Source: an uncultured Ruminiclostridium sp.
GTDB taxonomy: Bacteria > Bacillota > Clostridia > Oscillospirales > Ruminococcaceae
Reading direction: 5' to 3'
DNA: 60,958 nt
Assembly (NCBI GenBank): GCA_905235805.1
Contig: CAJOMV010000050.1
Location: 1 to 60,958 of the forward strand
A program made the translations under genes and the position numbers. The notes below the pieces were generated by a model. It was not told where the DNA came from. It did no database searches and saw only the letters and a program-made list of their open reading frames with translations. Positions 40,130 through 48,799 of the stretch are shown here, piece by piece; the stretch's first letter is position 1; each line of letters begins with the position of its first letter.

Positions 40130-42208
40130 ATGATAAACGAATTTGCTCCCGAATGGGAGGGCTTCAGACCGGGCAGGTGGAGCAAGACCTCCGTTAATGT
40201 CCGGGATTTTATAAACAAGAACTACACCCCGTATGACGGGGACGAGACATTTCTGGAGGGTCCCACGGAGGCTACGAAGAAGCTGTGGGAACAGGTGCTC
40301 GAGCTGTCGAAGCAGGAGAGGGAAGCGGGCGGTGTCCTCGATATGGACACAAAGATCGTTTCCACCATTACGTCTCACGGTGCGGGGTATCTGAACAAGG
40401 AGCTCGAGAAGATCGTCGGCTTGCAGACGGACAAGCCCTTCAAGCGGGCTCTGCAGCCCTTCGGCGGTATAAGAATGGCACAGCAGGCGTGCAAGGAATA
40501 CGGCTATGAGGTGGATCCACAGATAGTCGATATCTTCACTAAGTACCGCAAGACCCATAATCAGGGTGTGTTCGACGCTTATACGCCCGAGATGAGACTT
40601 GCCCGCAAGTCAGCTATCCTCACCGGCTTGCCCGACGCTTACGGCAGAGGACGCATTATCGGCGATTACCGGCGTATCGCGCTGTACGGCGTGGACAGGC
40701 TCATTGAGGACAAGCTTCACCAGAAGGATACACACTTTGTGCGTATGACCTCGGTAAACATAAGACAGCGTGAGGAGCTCTCGGAGCAGATACGCGCGCT
40801 CGAGGAGCTTATCGAGCTCGGGAAGATATACGGCTTCGATATATCCAAGCCCGCGAAGAATGCCCGCGAGGCGGTGCAGTGGCTGTACTTCGGATACCTC
40901 GCCGCTGTCAAGGAGCAGAACGGCGCTGCAATGAGCCTCGGACGCACCTCTACCTTCCTCGACATCTATATCCAGCGTGACCTCGACAGGGGTTTGATAA
41001 CCGAGAGCGAGGCGCAGGAGCTCATCGACCACTTCATCATGAAGCTTCGTATCGTCAAGTTTGCCCGCACTCCCGAGTACAACGCCCTCTTCTCCGGCGA
41101 CCCCACATGGGTAACGGAATCTATCGGCGGAGTTACCGTGGACGGACAGCACATGGTCACCAAAAACTCCTTCAGATACCTCAATACCCTCAACAATCTC
41201 GGCACCGCTCCCGAGCCGAACCTCACCGTGCTGTGGTCGAAGAGGCTCCCGAGGAATTTCAAGGTGTTCTGCGCGAAAATGTCGATAAAATCGTCCTCCA
41301 TACAGTATGAGAACGACGATATGATGCGTGTGACTCACGGCGATGATTACGCTATCGCGTGCTGTGTGTCCTCCATGGTGGTGGGCAAGGAAATGCAGTT
41401 CTTCGGCGCGAGAGCGAACCTCGCGAAGTGCCTGCTGTACGCGATAAACGGCGGTGTGGACGAGGTGCTCAAAATTCAGGTAGGTCCGAAGTACCGTCCC
41501 GTGGAGGGGGATTACCTCGACTACGACGACGTAATGGACAAGTACGACCAGATGATGGAATGGCTCGCGGAGCTGTATGTGAATACCCTCAACGTTATCC
41601 ACTATATGCACGACAAGTACAGCTACGAGAGACTGCAAATGGCACTGCATGACCGCGACGTGAAGCGGTATTTCGCGACGGGCATCGCGGGACTTTCTGT
41701 AGTCGCGGACTCGCTCAGCGCCATAAAGTACGCGAAGGTGAAGTGCATACGCGACGAGAACGGCATAGTCGTAGACTACGAGACCGAGGGGGATTTCCCG
41801 AAGTACGGCAACGACGACGACAGGGTAGACCAGATAGCCGTGGATATCGTGCGTATGTTTATGGACAAGATCAGGAAGCACCATACCTACCGCGGCAGCA
41901 TACCGACAATGTCGATACTCACCATAACCTCGAACGTGGTGTACGGGAAGAAGACCGGCAATACTCCCGACGGGAGAAAGCACGGCGTTCCGCTCGCTCC
42001 GGGCGCGAACCCCATGCACGGGCGCGATACGAACGGTGCCGTGGCTTCGCTGTCATCGGTGGCTAAGCTGCCGTTCAGACACGCGCAGGACGGTATATCG
42101 AACACATTCTCGATAATCCCCGACGCGCTCGGAAAGGATATGAAGGTGTTCTCGGGAGAGATAGACCTTGACGCGCTCGCGCGGGAGGCGGCAAACGGTG
42201 AACTCTGA
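40130..42208 (+). CDS. pflB: pyruvate formate-lyase core subunit lacking the glycyl-radical domain
   Basis: A 692-residue pyruvate formate-lyase barrel that would convert pyruvate and CoA to acetyl-CoA and formate. The catalytic cysteine pair is Cys411-Cys412 in [15 protein letters not shown], and [12 protein letters not shown] follows. The N-terminal pattern [20 protein letters not shown] is typical. The protein stops shortly after [20 protein letters not shown] and [10 protein letters not shown], exactly where intact enzymes (~750 residues) continue into the radical domain. That domain is a separate gene at 42408-42656. An upstream in-frame reading (40031) would pass through the hairpin repeat; the ATG at 40130 with AAGGGA is the natural start. 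Confidence 0.93.
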   Translation: MINEFAPEWEGFRPGRWSKTSVNVRDFINKNYTPYDGDETFLEGPTEATKKLWEQVLELSKQEREAGGVLDMDTKIVSTITSHGAGYLNKELEKIVGLQTDKPFKRALQPFGGIRMAQQACKEYGYEVDPQIVDIFTKYRKTHNQGVFDAYTPEMRLARKSAILTGLPDAYGRGRIIGDYRRIALYGVDRLIEDKLHQKDTHFVRMTSVNIRQREELSEQIRALEELIELGKIYGFDISKPAKNAREAVQWLYFGYLAAVKEQNGAAMSLGRTSTFLDIYIQRDLDRGLITESEAQELIDHFIMKLRIVKFARTPEYNALFSGDPTWVTESIGGVTVDGQHMVTKNSFRYLNTLNNLGTAPEPNLTVLWSKRLPRNFKVFCAKMSIKSSSIQYENDDMMRVTHGDDYAIACCVSSMVVGKEMQFFGARANLAKCLLYAINGGVDEVLKIQVGPKYRPVEGDYLDYDDVMDKYDQMMEWLAELYVNTLNVIHYMHDKYSYERLQMALHDRDVKRYFATGIAGLSVVADSLSAIKYAKVKCIRDENGIVVDYETEGDFPKYGNDDDRVDQIAVDIVRMFMDKIRKHHTYRGSIPTMSILTITSNVVYGKKTGNTPDGRKHGVPLAPGANPMHGRDTNGAVASLSSVAKLPFRHAQDGISNTFSIIPDALGKDMKVFSGEIDLDALAREAANGEL

Positions 42209-42392
42209 TAACAGCGAAAGACTCGATGCCGAAAAGCTCGCGGAGCTGATAGACAGCCTTATGGAGGGCGGAAGTCAGCACGTCGATATAGGTATCGGCG
42301 AAGAAACGAAAGTCCGTACTATGAACAGCACGGACTGCGGAAAAAAGGGCGCGTGCGCGATACCGACCTTCGATTTCGGCGACGCGGAGTGA
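42198..42392 (+). CDS. small protein resembling the N-terminal half of a glycyl-radical domain
   Basis: A 64-residue protein starting at GTG with GGGAGG nine bases upstream; it overlaps the pfl core stop by 11 bases. Residues 9-40 ([17 protein letters not shown], then [11 protein letters not shown]) align with residues 8-36 of the downstream radical-domain protein ([18 protein letters not shown], then [11 protein letters not shown]). It has no RVSGYAV glycine loop; instead it ends with two cysteines (Cys47, Cys53, in [11 protein letters not shown]) and an acidic tail. I know no named family for it. A regulatory, chaperone or docking role with the split enzyme is inferred from position and similarity only. 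Confidence 0.7.
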   Translation: MNSDNSERLDAEKLAELIDSLMEGGSQHVDIGIGEETKVRTMNSTDCGKKGACAIPTFDFGDAE

Positions 42393-42407
42393 AAAGGAGC
42401 TTTATAT

Positions 42408-42656
42408 ATGGAAAAATTACCGAACGATCTGCAGGCTGAAAACCTTGTGGAGCTTATCGACGGATATGTGGAAAAGGGCGGACATCACCTCAACGTGAAC
42501 GTGTTCACCCGTGACACGCTGCTCGACGCTCAGGCGCACCCCGAGAAATATCCGCAGCTTACGGTGCGTGTCTCGGGTTACGCGGTGAACTTCATCAAGC
42601 TGACCAAGGAGCAGCAGGACGACGTTATCTCCCGCACCTTCCACGAAAAGATATGA
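42408..42656 (+). CDS. stand-alone glycyl-radical domain of pyruvate formate-lyase (GrcA-like)
   Basis: An 82-residue protein equal to the C-terminal domain of pyruvate formate-lyase. The glycyl-radical loop [12 protein letters not shown] places the radical on Gly57, followed by [19 protein letters not shown], the canonical enzyme end. The region [20 protein letters not shown] and HPEKYPQ precede it. E. coli GrcA/YfiD (127 residues) is a repair partner that replaces an oxygen-damaged domain; here the core has no such domain, so this protein would be needed for any activity. AAGGAGC lies seven bases before the ATG, showing an independent translation start. The activase gene follows 58 bases later. 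Confidence 0.92.
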   Translation: MEKLPNDLQAENLVELIDGYVEKGGHHLNVNVFTRDTLLDAQAHPEKYPQLTVRVSGYAVNFIKLTKEQQDDVISRTFHEKI

Positions 42657-42714
42657 TACAGACCTTGCCCCCTGCGCCTGCCGGGGGCATTTTCGGCGAA
42701 AGGAGCGGTGACTT

Positions 42715-43467
42715 GTGAACGGATATATCCATTCCGTGGAGACCTTTGGGACCGTGGACGGTCCGGGAGTGCGGTTCGTGGTTTTCTTTCAGGGCTGTCC
42801 CATGAGGTGCCTCTACTGCCACAACCCCGACACATGGGAGCCGGGCAGGGGAGAGGAAGTGTCCGCGGAAGCACTGCTGGAGCGGTTTGAGAAGAACCTC
42901 GCATTCTACCGCGGCGGCGGTATCACCTGCAGCGGCGGTGAGCCGATGATGCAGCTCACCTTCCTCACGGAGCTGTTTGAGCAGGCTCATGAGAGAGGTA
43001 TCAACACCTGTCTCGATACGTCGGGCATCTGCTTTACGCCGGACGATACCGCCTCCGCGCAGAGGCTCCTTGCCGCCACAGACCTCGTCATGCTCGATAT
43101 CAAGCATATCGACGACGACGCTCACAGGAGGCTCACGGGACACTCGAACGAGCATATACTCAAATTCGCGGAGTTCATCTCGGAGCAGGGCACGGACCTC
43201 TGGGTGCGTCATGTCATCGTTCCCGGCTTCACCGACAGCGAGGACGAGCAGACCCGGCTCGGGTACTTCATCGGAGGACTGAAAACGCTGAAGGCGGTAG
43301 ATGTGCTGCCGTATCATGATATGGGCAAGAGAAAGTATGTGGAGCTCGGCATACCCTATCCTCTCGGCGACACGCCTCCGGTGTCAAAGGAGACTGCGCG
43401 GGAGGCTTACGGGCATATACTTGCCGGCATCAAAAAAAGACTGCGGGTGAACTACAGGACGCAGTAA
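42715..43467 (+). CDS. pflA: pyruvate formate-lyase activating enzyme (radical SAM)
   Basis: A 250-residue radical SAM activase that makes the glycyl radical. The cluster motif is FFQGCPMRCLYCHNPDTW (~residues 22-39), preceded by GTVDGPGVRFV, with GGGITCSGGEPMMQ and LDTSG after it. Length matches the family (~245). Start is GTG with AAAGGAG nine bases upstream. Its position directly after the stand-alone radical-domain gene makes that small protein its likely substrate, either free or bound to the core. Confidence 0.95.
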   Translation: MNGYIHSVETFGTVDGPGVRFVVFFQGCPMRCLYCHNPDTWEPGRGEEVSAEALLERFEKNLAFYRGGGITCSGGEPMMQLTFLTELFEQAHERGINTCLDTSGICFTPDDTASAQRLLAATDLVMLDIKHIDDDAHRRLTGHSNEHILKFAEFISEQGTDLWVRHVIVPGFTDSEDEQTRLGYFIGGLKTLKAVDVLPYHDMGKRKYVELGIPYPLGDTPPVSKETAREAYGHILAGIKKRLRVNYRTQ

Positions 43468-43485
43468 AGAAGGGGGAGGCTTAAT

Positions 43486-44064
43486 ATGAAAAACGACCCG
43501 AGAAAGCATTTTTCTGCGCTCGATATAATACACAGAGTGCTTAATGAGCATATAAAGCCCGGAGATATCTGCATCGACGCGACCGCTGGACGCGGGAAGG
43601 ATACGCTGTTCCTTGCGGGGCTTGTCGGTGAGAGCGGGAGGGTGACAGCCTTCGATATACAGGAGGAGGCTGTGGAGAGCACCCGCGCACTCCTCCGTGA
43701 GAACGGTATGGAAAACCGCGTCCGCGTCGTCCTCGAAAGCCACGCGAATATGGCTGATTACGCCGAGCCGGGGACTGTTTCGGCAATCACGTTCAACTTC
43801 GGCTGGCTGCCCGGCGGAGACCACAATGTGTTTACCCGTCCCGGGAGCAGCATTGCCGCCATAAAGGCGGGTCTGCCGCTGCTGCGGGACGAGGGGATAA
43901 TGACGCTCATCATCTACTACGGACGCGAGACAGGGTTTGCGGAGCGGGACGCGCTGCTGGACTTCCTGCCGACGATAGACAGCGATATTTACACTGTGGT
44001 TGAGATGCCCTTCGTGAACCGCGTGAACTGTCCGCCCATACCCATTGTTATCCTGAAGGGCTGA
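43486..44064 (+). CDS. class I SAM-dependent rRNA methyltransferase-like protein (YtqB family)
   Basis: A 192-residue methyltransferase. The SAM motif I is CIDATAGRGKDTLFLAGLVG (~residues 27-46), motif II around VTAFDIQEEAVEST, and FNFGWLPGGDHNVFT is the family hallmark near 105. Length and motifs match the YtqB/putative rRNA methylase family. It starts 19 bases after pflA behind a GGGGGAGG site, so it can be co-transcribed with the pfl operon without an obvious functional link. Confidence 0.85.
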   Translation: MKNDPRKHFSALDIIHRVLNEHIKPGDICIDATAGRGKDTLFLAGLVGESGRVTAFDIQEEAVESTRALLRENGMENRVRVVLESHANMADYAEPGTVSAITFNFGWLPGGDHNVFTRPGSSIAAIKAGLPLLRDEGIMTLIIYYGRETGFAERDALLDFLPTIDSDIYTVVEMPFVNRVNCPPIPIVILKG

Positions 44065-44129
44065 TATGAAGATACTGCGATACGGTAGCACAAATAACTG
44101 TTAAAGAGCATATAGATGGAGGGGTAAAT

Positions 44130-44729
44130 ATGAGCGCTCTCGATAAACAAATATTTTTTACAAAGCTGAAAAAGATACTGATACTGAAGCTTGGCGAAGC
44201 AAAGGGGCTCGAAGTCTGGCGCGACGCTTCTGCTGAATATGATAAGATATTGCGGGAAAATCCCGAGCTGAGAAAGCATAAGGGCGCTATGGCGATACCG
44301 GCAGTTGCGCTGTACCGTGCGTTCAGGGCTCATGGCTTAAAGGCGGAGGAAACGCTGAAACGATACGGTACATACATGGGCAGAAGGATCGGTAAGGCTG
44401 CACATAAGCTTACATCACTGCCGAATGTCGATCACAGGCTGTGGGCAAATATCGAAAAGATCGTTGACAGCGCAAGCAGTGAGAAAAACGGTTACAAGCG
44501 CCGGTTAGTCAGCGAACCGCCTGAGATGTACGGTGTGGATATCCTGTCATGTCCCTATCACGAGATATGCAGGGAGCTCGGCTGTGAAAAAGCCGTTCTG
44601 TGTATTTGCGGCATGGACAAGGAGTATATGAAGCACTTTCACCATTTCAGATATGAGCGCACGACCGCGGTTTCCGAAGGCGCGGAATGCTGCGATTATC
44701 GCATTAGGTTCGACCCGGATAAAGAATGA
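44130..44729 (+). CDS. L-2-amino-thiazoline-4-carboxylic acid hydrolase-like protein
   Basis: A 199-residue protein of the ATC-hydrolase-like family, many of which have unknown roles. The C-terminal part has the family pattern with clustered cysteines: CPYHEICRELGCEKAVLCIC (~residues 147-166), then FHHFRYERTTAVSEGAECCD (~174-193). The N-terminal 80 residues are helical. ATC hydrolase itself opens a thiazoline ring to give N-carbamoylcysteine; whether this paralogue does so is unknown. GGAGGGG gives a strong start. Confidence 0.72.
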   Translation: MSALDKQIFFTKLKKILILKLGEAKGLEVWRDASAEYDKILRENPELRKHKGAMAIPAVALYRAFRAHGLKAEETLKRYGTYMGRRIGKAAHKLTSLPNVDHRLWANIEKIVDSASSEKNGYKRRLVSEPPEMYGVDILSCPYHEICRELGCEKAVLCICGMDKEYMKHFHHFRYERTTAVSEGAECCDYRIRFDPDKE

Positions 44730-44858
44730 CGACAGACTGCACAGGATCCGATCCGGCCGATGCCGTTCAGAGTTCCCGCCCAATATCCGATATATAATAC
44801 ATGAGGGGATAGTATAAATGAATGGGCTGAATAATATATACAAGGAAAGCTGAAAGCT

Positions 44859-45887
44859 ATGAAACGCAGGATATCATTCGTTTTATTTATTATAATGGCG
44901 GTAATGCTGCTTGCGGGCTGCGGCAGTATTTCCCACGAGCTGACCGCAAGAAGCCGCGCGGATATGTATATCCGTGACAAGTACGGCTTTTCCGCGGCGG
45001 TGAAGCAGGTCGTGCTTTCAGATAACAGCTGGCTTGAGTTCAGCTTTGAGGCGCCGAGCTTCGCCAATGTCCGCATGGAATACGACGGGCGGGAGTTCGA
45101 TGTTCTCGTTCCGATACGCAGCGACGACGAGGTGATGTATGCCGACAATTACGAGCAGGACGTGATATGCGCGGAGATAGAGCGGTATATCCGTGACACT
45201 CTCGACTGCGAAAAGCTCACGATACGCATAGATTACGGGGTATATTACGGCATACATCTTCTGCCGAAGGATATACGCTCGGCGGACGACCTTATAAAGT
45301 CGAAAAACGACAAGAACATCAAAGTATACACCTACGGGCTGGACTTCGGTTCGGTCGCAAAGCTCGACACGACCCGCTACGGCGAGCGGACATACCTTGG
45401 TATAGCGGACTTCCTCGACCCGGAGCTGCCGGAGCCGGAATACGGAGTGATGAGAGAGCTCCCGGACTCGGGCGGCTGGAATGTCGGAGCGATAATCTAT
45501 ACCGAAGGCGGCGAGCTGAAACAGACATTATATGAGCGAACCGTCATTGACAATGTGTGCCTTGTCATGCCGGCGGAATGTGGTGTGGTGCTTGAGAAAT
45601 CCGACGGAAAGGGAAAACCAGACGATGAGTCGGTCACCGACTGGTACAGTATGCGTGGTACGGGCGAAGGATATGGGATCCTCTATACGTCGGTGCAGGA
45701 CTGCTCCGCGGAATACTGCATCGAATATATACAGGGCGGCGAGGCGTACTATATGAGAATGCCTCATGTCAACGCCGACGGCGCGGAGTATGAGCTGAGT
45801 TCCGACAGATATTGCTCCGGCAGCGGTGACGAATTTGTATTCAGGGTAGTGAAGCGGGACTTCTATAAAGACCGGGAGCCCGACTGA
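44859..45887 (+). CDS. lipoprotein, unknown function
   Basis: A 342-residue lipoprotein. The signal peptide (RRISFVLFIIMAVMLLAGC) ends in a lipobox LLAGC with Cys21 as the lipidation site, so it is attached to the outer face of the membrane. The mature part is acidic and of mixed helix/strand type, with no domain I recognise. AAGGAAAG precedes the start. An 11-codon open frame at 44818 before it is probably not a gene. It is followed after 75 bases by a small membrane protein gene on the same strand. Confidence 0.75.
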   Translation: MKRRISFVLFIIMAVMLLAGCGSISHELTARSRADMYIRDKYGFSAAVKQVVLSDNSWLEFSFEAPSFANVRMEYDGREFDVLVPIRSDDEVMYADNYEQDVICAEIERYIRDTLDCEKLTIRIDYGVYYGIHLLPKDIRSADDLIKSKNDKNIKVYTYGLDFGSVAKLDTTRYGERTYLGIADFLDPELPEPEYGVMRELPDSGGWNVGAIIYTEGGELKQTLYERTVIDNVCLVMPAECGVVLEKSDGKGKPDDESVTDWYSMRGTGEGYGILYTSVQDCSAEYCIEYIQGGEAYYMRMPHVNADGAEYELSSDRYCSGSGDEFVFRVVKRDFYKDREPD

Positions 45888-45962
45888 TCGGATAATATCT
45901 CTTTACAGTATAAAAACAGGCTGATGTACGGTCAGCCGAATTGACCTCGGAGGGCAGCAAAA

Positions 45963-46433
45963 GTGCATTATTATCCTACCCGAAGATCGCTTGACAGCGC
46001 GATAGAAATTATTGAGAGCATTGATAAGCTGCTTGGCGGGAATACCCCGGTCACAGGATCGCACAAGGTATTCAGACCCATGCTCGTTCCGGCGCTCATC
46101 GGTATGGTCGCCGGTATTGCCGCAGCAGTGTGTCTTTCGTTTTTCATTCACCCTCTTGCGGGAGCCGCGGCAGCCGCTGTGGGACTGTACATCGCGGTTC
46201 GGATACGGAACAAAAGGCTTCATCTGCAAAGGATAATCGTATTTGACCGCGCTGTCGAAAGAAAAGTAAAAATCAGACTGATACTGGACGGCAAGGCTAA
46301 GGGATCTACAAAGGAGAAGTATGAGAAGGCTCTCGGAGACACCGACCCCGAAGAGAGAAAAGCCGAGCTGGAAAAGGCAGGCGCCGTGCTGGAGGATACA
46401 ATAAAGATGCTTGCGCACGATATTGTGCGTTAA
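45963..46433 (+). CDS. small membrane protein with two helices, unknown function
   Basis: A 156-residue protein starting at GTG (GGAGGG nine bases upstream). A short N-terminal helical region is followed by two transmembrane segments (LVPALIGMVAGIAAAVCLSF and HPLAGAAAAAVGLYIAVRI, ~residues 40-80) and a charged C-terminal part (KGSTKEKYEKALGDTDPEER). No family is recognised. It is probably co-transcribed with the lipoprotein gene. Confidence 0.6.
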   Translation: MHYYPTRRSLDSAIEIIESIDKLLGGNTPVTGSHKVFRPMLVPALIGMVAGIAAAVCLSFFIHPLAGAAAAAVGLYIAVRIRNKRLHLQRIIVFDRAVERKVKIRLILDGKAKGSTKEKYEKALGDTDPEERKAELEKAGAVLEDTIKMLAHDIVR

Positions 46434-46482
46434 TACCCGGCACTGACCGTTCTTTGTTTTACCCGGATACCGTGTTCCGAGC

Positions 46483-47004
46483 TCAGATAAGCTCCTCGAT
46501 GTGCTCCATAAATATCATGGGGTGAGCTGTGCAGAACTCCGTTTCCTTCATATACATCGCGAGGGTTGCGTCGCTGTCGTCCACGCAGACTACCTTTTTC
46601 GGAGGGATATCGCCGAAATGCTCACGGACTATCCGCTTTGCGAGAGCGGGCTTCTCGTCATATTCGAGCGTGTAGCAGCAATGATTTTCCGGAATGCCGT
46701 ACAGCCGTTCGAGCATTTCGGATTTCCACGCTTCATGACCGTGCGGTTCCTTGGAGATGCAGAAGATCCTTTCGATACCGTGCTTCTGTATGTAATTGTA
46801 CATCGGCAGCAGCCTTTTGCAGTCCGCGTAGATGTTCACAGCTCTGAACTCGGGAGTGAAGTCGAGCTCGTGGTGTGCGTGGTATTCTCCGTAATTGTAG
46901 CTCGTGAGGGTGCCGTCAACGTCGAACAGAACAACGGTGTCAGCCTTCAGAAGCAGCTCCCACTTCCTGTCACATACTCCTCCCGCAAGGGTCTTATCAC
47001 TCAT
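46483..47004 (-). CDS. HAD-superfamily hydrolase
   Basis: A 173-residue HAD protein. Motif I is VVLFDVDGTLTSYNYGEYHA (~residues 24-43) with both aspartates, and motif IV is VVCVDDSDATLAMYM (~140-154); Ser in FCISKEPHG is a candidate motif II. The lack of a large cap suggests a small phosphatase acting on macromolecular or small phosphates. The start at 47004 has GGAGGAG six bases upstream; longer readings upstream have no support. It converges on the membrane protein gene at 45963-46433. Confidence 0.78.
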   Translation of the reverse strand: MSDKTLAGGVCDRKWELLLKADTVVLFDVDGTLTSYNYGEYHAHHELDFTPEFRAVNIYADCKRLLPMYNYIQKHGIERIFCISKEPHGHEAWKSEMLERLYGIPENHCCYTLEYDEKPALAKRIVREHFGDIPPKKVVCVDDSDATLAMYMKETEFCTAHPMIFMEHIEELI

Positions 47005-47120
47005 AGCAACTCCTCCGTTCTGCTTCTCAATTAAATTTTTCAATGATGAGGTCATTATATCAGAAATACCCGCAAAAGTCAAATTACACTTGCTTTTGCG
47101 CCGATAACAGGGCAGCAAAA

Positions 47121-47153
47121 GGGCTGCAAAGTGCGTCACGCACCTTGCAGCCC
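47121..47153. terminator. strong hairpin terminator
   Basis: GGGCTGCAA-a-GTGCG (47121-47135) and CGCAC-c-TTGCAGCCC (47139-47153) form a 14-bp stem with one mismatch and a 3-base loop. On the minus strand TTTTG follows, ending the 86-residue protein gene; on the plus strand a TATTTTTTA tract lies a few bases away. Confidence 0.8.
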
Positions 47154-47180
47154 CTTGTATTTTTTATTCGAAGCCTATTC

Positions 47181-47441
47181 TCATTTCTTCGGATAATCGT
47201 TAAGATCCTCGGACTCAACTACGCCGAAGAAGCTGCTCTCGGTATCGACCTCCGAGAGTCTGCGGTAGAATTCCCGGCTGTCGGTATCGGGGAAGAAGCG
47301 TTTGCGTATCTGCTCGATTGCTCTTGCCGTGACCTCAAGGAGGTCGTTCCCGTCGGAGTAGGCGATGAAGCCCGTACGGCTTCCGTTATCGGCTTCGGAG
47401 CCGAAGCGTTCGAGCTTAACGGATAATTGGTTTCGTCTCAT
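47181..47441 (-). CDS. small acidic protein, unknown function
   Basis: An 86-residue protein with an N-terminal basic strand (RRNQLSVKLERFGSE), then an acidic helical region (LLEVTARAIEQIRKRFFP) and an acidic end. It has no signal peptide or membrane helix. AGGAAGGA lies about ten bases before the ATG, and a strong terminator follows the stop, which supports a real gene. I do not recognise a family. Confidence 0.6.
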   Translation of the reverse strand: MRRNQLSVKLERFGSEADNGSRTGFIAYSDGNDLLEVTARAIEQIRKRFFPDTDSREFYRRLSEVDTESSFFGVVESEDLNDYPKK

Positions 47442-47622
47442 AGTTTACCGTCCTTCCTGATCCTGCGGGATTCGATGTCTGTCTGAAAGCGGCATTTCTT
47501 TCCGCCGTTGTCTGTACCGTTTCATCATACCACATCATCGCAATATTTTCAAGTATCTTTTTGTAGTATGAAGATGAAAATTGCAGTGCTGCACTCATAC
47601 CGTTCCGGGAACATTTTCGTTC

Positions 47623-47651
47623 TTGACTTTTTACCGATATCGTATTATAAT
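47623..47651 (+). promoter_or_regulatory. SigA-type promoter of HD-GYP gene
   Basis: -35 TTGACT (47623-47628), 17-bp spacer, -10 TATAAT (47646-47651), 45 bases before the start codon. Confidence 0.8.
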
Positions 47652-47696
47652 ATACTTTATAGGTAGGAATGCCGATTTTTGACTGACGGAGCAAAT

Positions 47697-48605
47697 ATGG
47701 GATATCTGATATACGGAATGATAGCCGTGGGCGCGGGGCTCATGGTTTTCAATGTGATAAATTTTGCGCGGTTCATGAAGCGCACGAACGACGTACTCTC
47801 GGGGAACAGACTGCGTGACAGGGTGTGGACTGTCACGGCGTTCATACTGCTCACCTTCTTCCTCGCTGGATACATACTTGTGGCGGCATTCGGAAAGCCC
47901 GACCTGCTCATGTCGATGATACTCTTCGGGGGCAGTGTGTTCGTCTCGATAGTGAACCACCTGATGATAAAGCTGATAGAGACGGTCAAGGAGCGCAGTA
48001 TCGACGTTGCCGAGGTGATAATCGGCGCCGTGGACGCCCGCGACCCCAACCTCAACGGTCACAGCCGTCATGTGCAGAACCTCACCATGAAGCTTTACTC
48101 CTACCTTCCGCCCCACCTGAAGAAGGAGCTCGACCCCGTAAACCTCGAGTACGCGGCGCTCATGCACGACGTGGGTAAGCTCGGTATCCCCGAGTCCATT
48201 CTCAACAAGCCCGGCAAGCTGACGGAGGAAGAGTGGACGACTATGCGTATGCACCCGAAAATAGGCACGGAGATACTCCACCCGCTTCATTCCTTCGAGC
48301 GTATAATGCCTTGGATACTCTACCACCATGAGCGCATTGACGGCAAGGGCTATTACAGCGTGGCAGGGAATGACATACCTCTCGCGGCGCGTATCATCGC
48401 CATTGCCGACACCTACTCCGCCATTACCATGCGCCGCTCCTACAAGGATCCCCGCACGCACGAGGACGCGTTCCGCATTATCGCGGAGGTCGCGGGTACG
48501 CAGCTCGACGCGGAGCTGGTGAGCATCTTCCTGACTATCCCCAAGGAGGAGCTGCTCGCCTGCGCGCCGCCGAAGATCGACATAGAATCGTCGGATATTA
48601 TATAA
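47697..48605 (+). CDS. membrane-bound HD-GYP domain phosphodiesterase
   Basis: A 302-residue protein. Three N-terminal transmembrane helices (~residues 2-100) precede an HD-GYP domain. Catalytic residues are visible: HSRHV, HDVGKLGIPES (the HD pair), RMHPKIGTEIL, and HHERIDGKGYY (GYY in place of GYP). Such enzymes hydrolyse c-di-GMP (or other cyclic dinucleotides) to GMP/pGpG. The loop change at GYP is conservative and activity is still likely. It has a consensus promoter and a terminator, so it is a single-gene unit. Confidence 0.88.
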   Translation: MGYLIYGMIAVGAGLMVFNVINFARFMKRTNDVLSGNRLRDRVWTVTAFILLTFFLAGYILVAAFGKPDLLMSMILFGGSVFVSIVNHLMIKLIETVKERSIDVAEVIIGAVDARDPNLNGHSRHVQNLTMKLYSYLPPHLKKELDPVNLEYAALMHDVGKLGIPESILNKPGKLTEEEWTTMRMHPKIGTEILHPLHSFERIMPWILYHHERIDGKGYYSVAGNDIPLAARIIAIADTYSAITMRRSYKDPRTHEDAFRIIAEVAGTQLDAELVSIFLTIPKEELLACAPPKIDIESSDII

Positions 48606-48679
48606 ATATAATATCCGAGTGAATAATGAAAAGTGAAAAGCTGCGGTATCGCCTTCGGCGATGATATCTGAAACAGACC

Positions 48680-48710
48680 CGGTCATTCCTGTGTGAATGA
48701 CCGTTTTTTG
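48680..48710 (+). terminator. intrinsic terminator of HD-GYP gene
   Basis: CGGTCATTC (48680-48688) and GAATGACCG (48695-48703) form a 9-bp stem with a 6-base loop, followed by TTTTTTG. Confidence 0.92.
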
Positions 48711-48745
48711 TTACCGTTCTGTAAACATTTGTAACCGCTTTGTAA

Positions 48746-48774
48746 TTGAAATGTCCGCGCTTTTGTGATATCAT
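48746..48774 (+). promoter_or_regulatory. promoter of 48800 membrane protein gene
   Basis: -35 TTGAAA (48746-48751), 17-bp spacer, -10 TATCAT (48769-48774), 25 bases before the start codon. Confidence 0.6.
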
Positions 48775-48799
48775 GGAATCAGAGAAGGGGGAGAGGAAT

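Noticed and set aside
40610-42019. Long minus-strand open frame across the pyruvate formate-lyase core
   Set aside because: Antisense shadow of a clear catalytic gene.
42100-42420. Sequencing error or frameshift as the cause of the split pyruvate formate-lyase
   Set aside because: The radical-domain gene has its own start, ribosome binding site and N-terminal residues not contiguous with the core, and another gene lies between; no single base change would join them.
44818-44853. 11-codon open frame before the lipoprotein gene, as a leader peptide
   Set aside because: It has a fair ribosome binding site but no amino-acid bias and no attenuator hairpin; probably chance.
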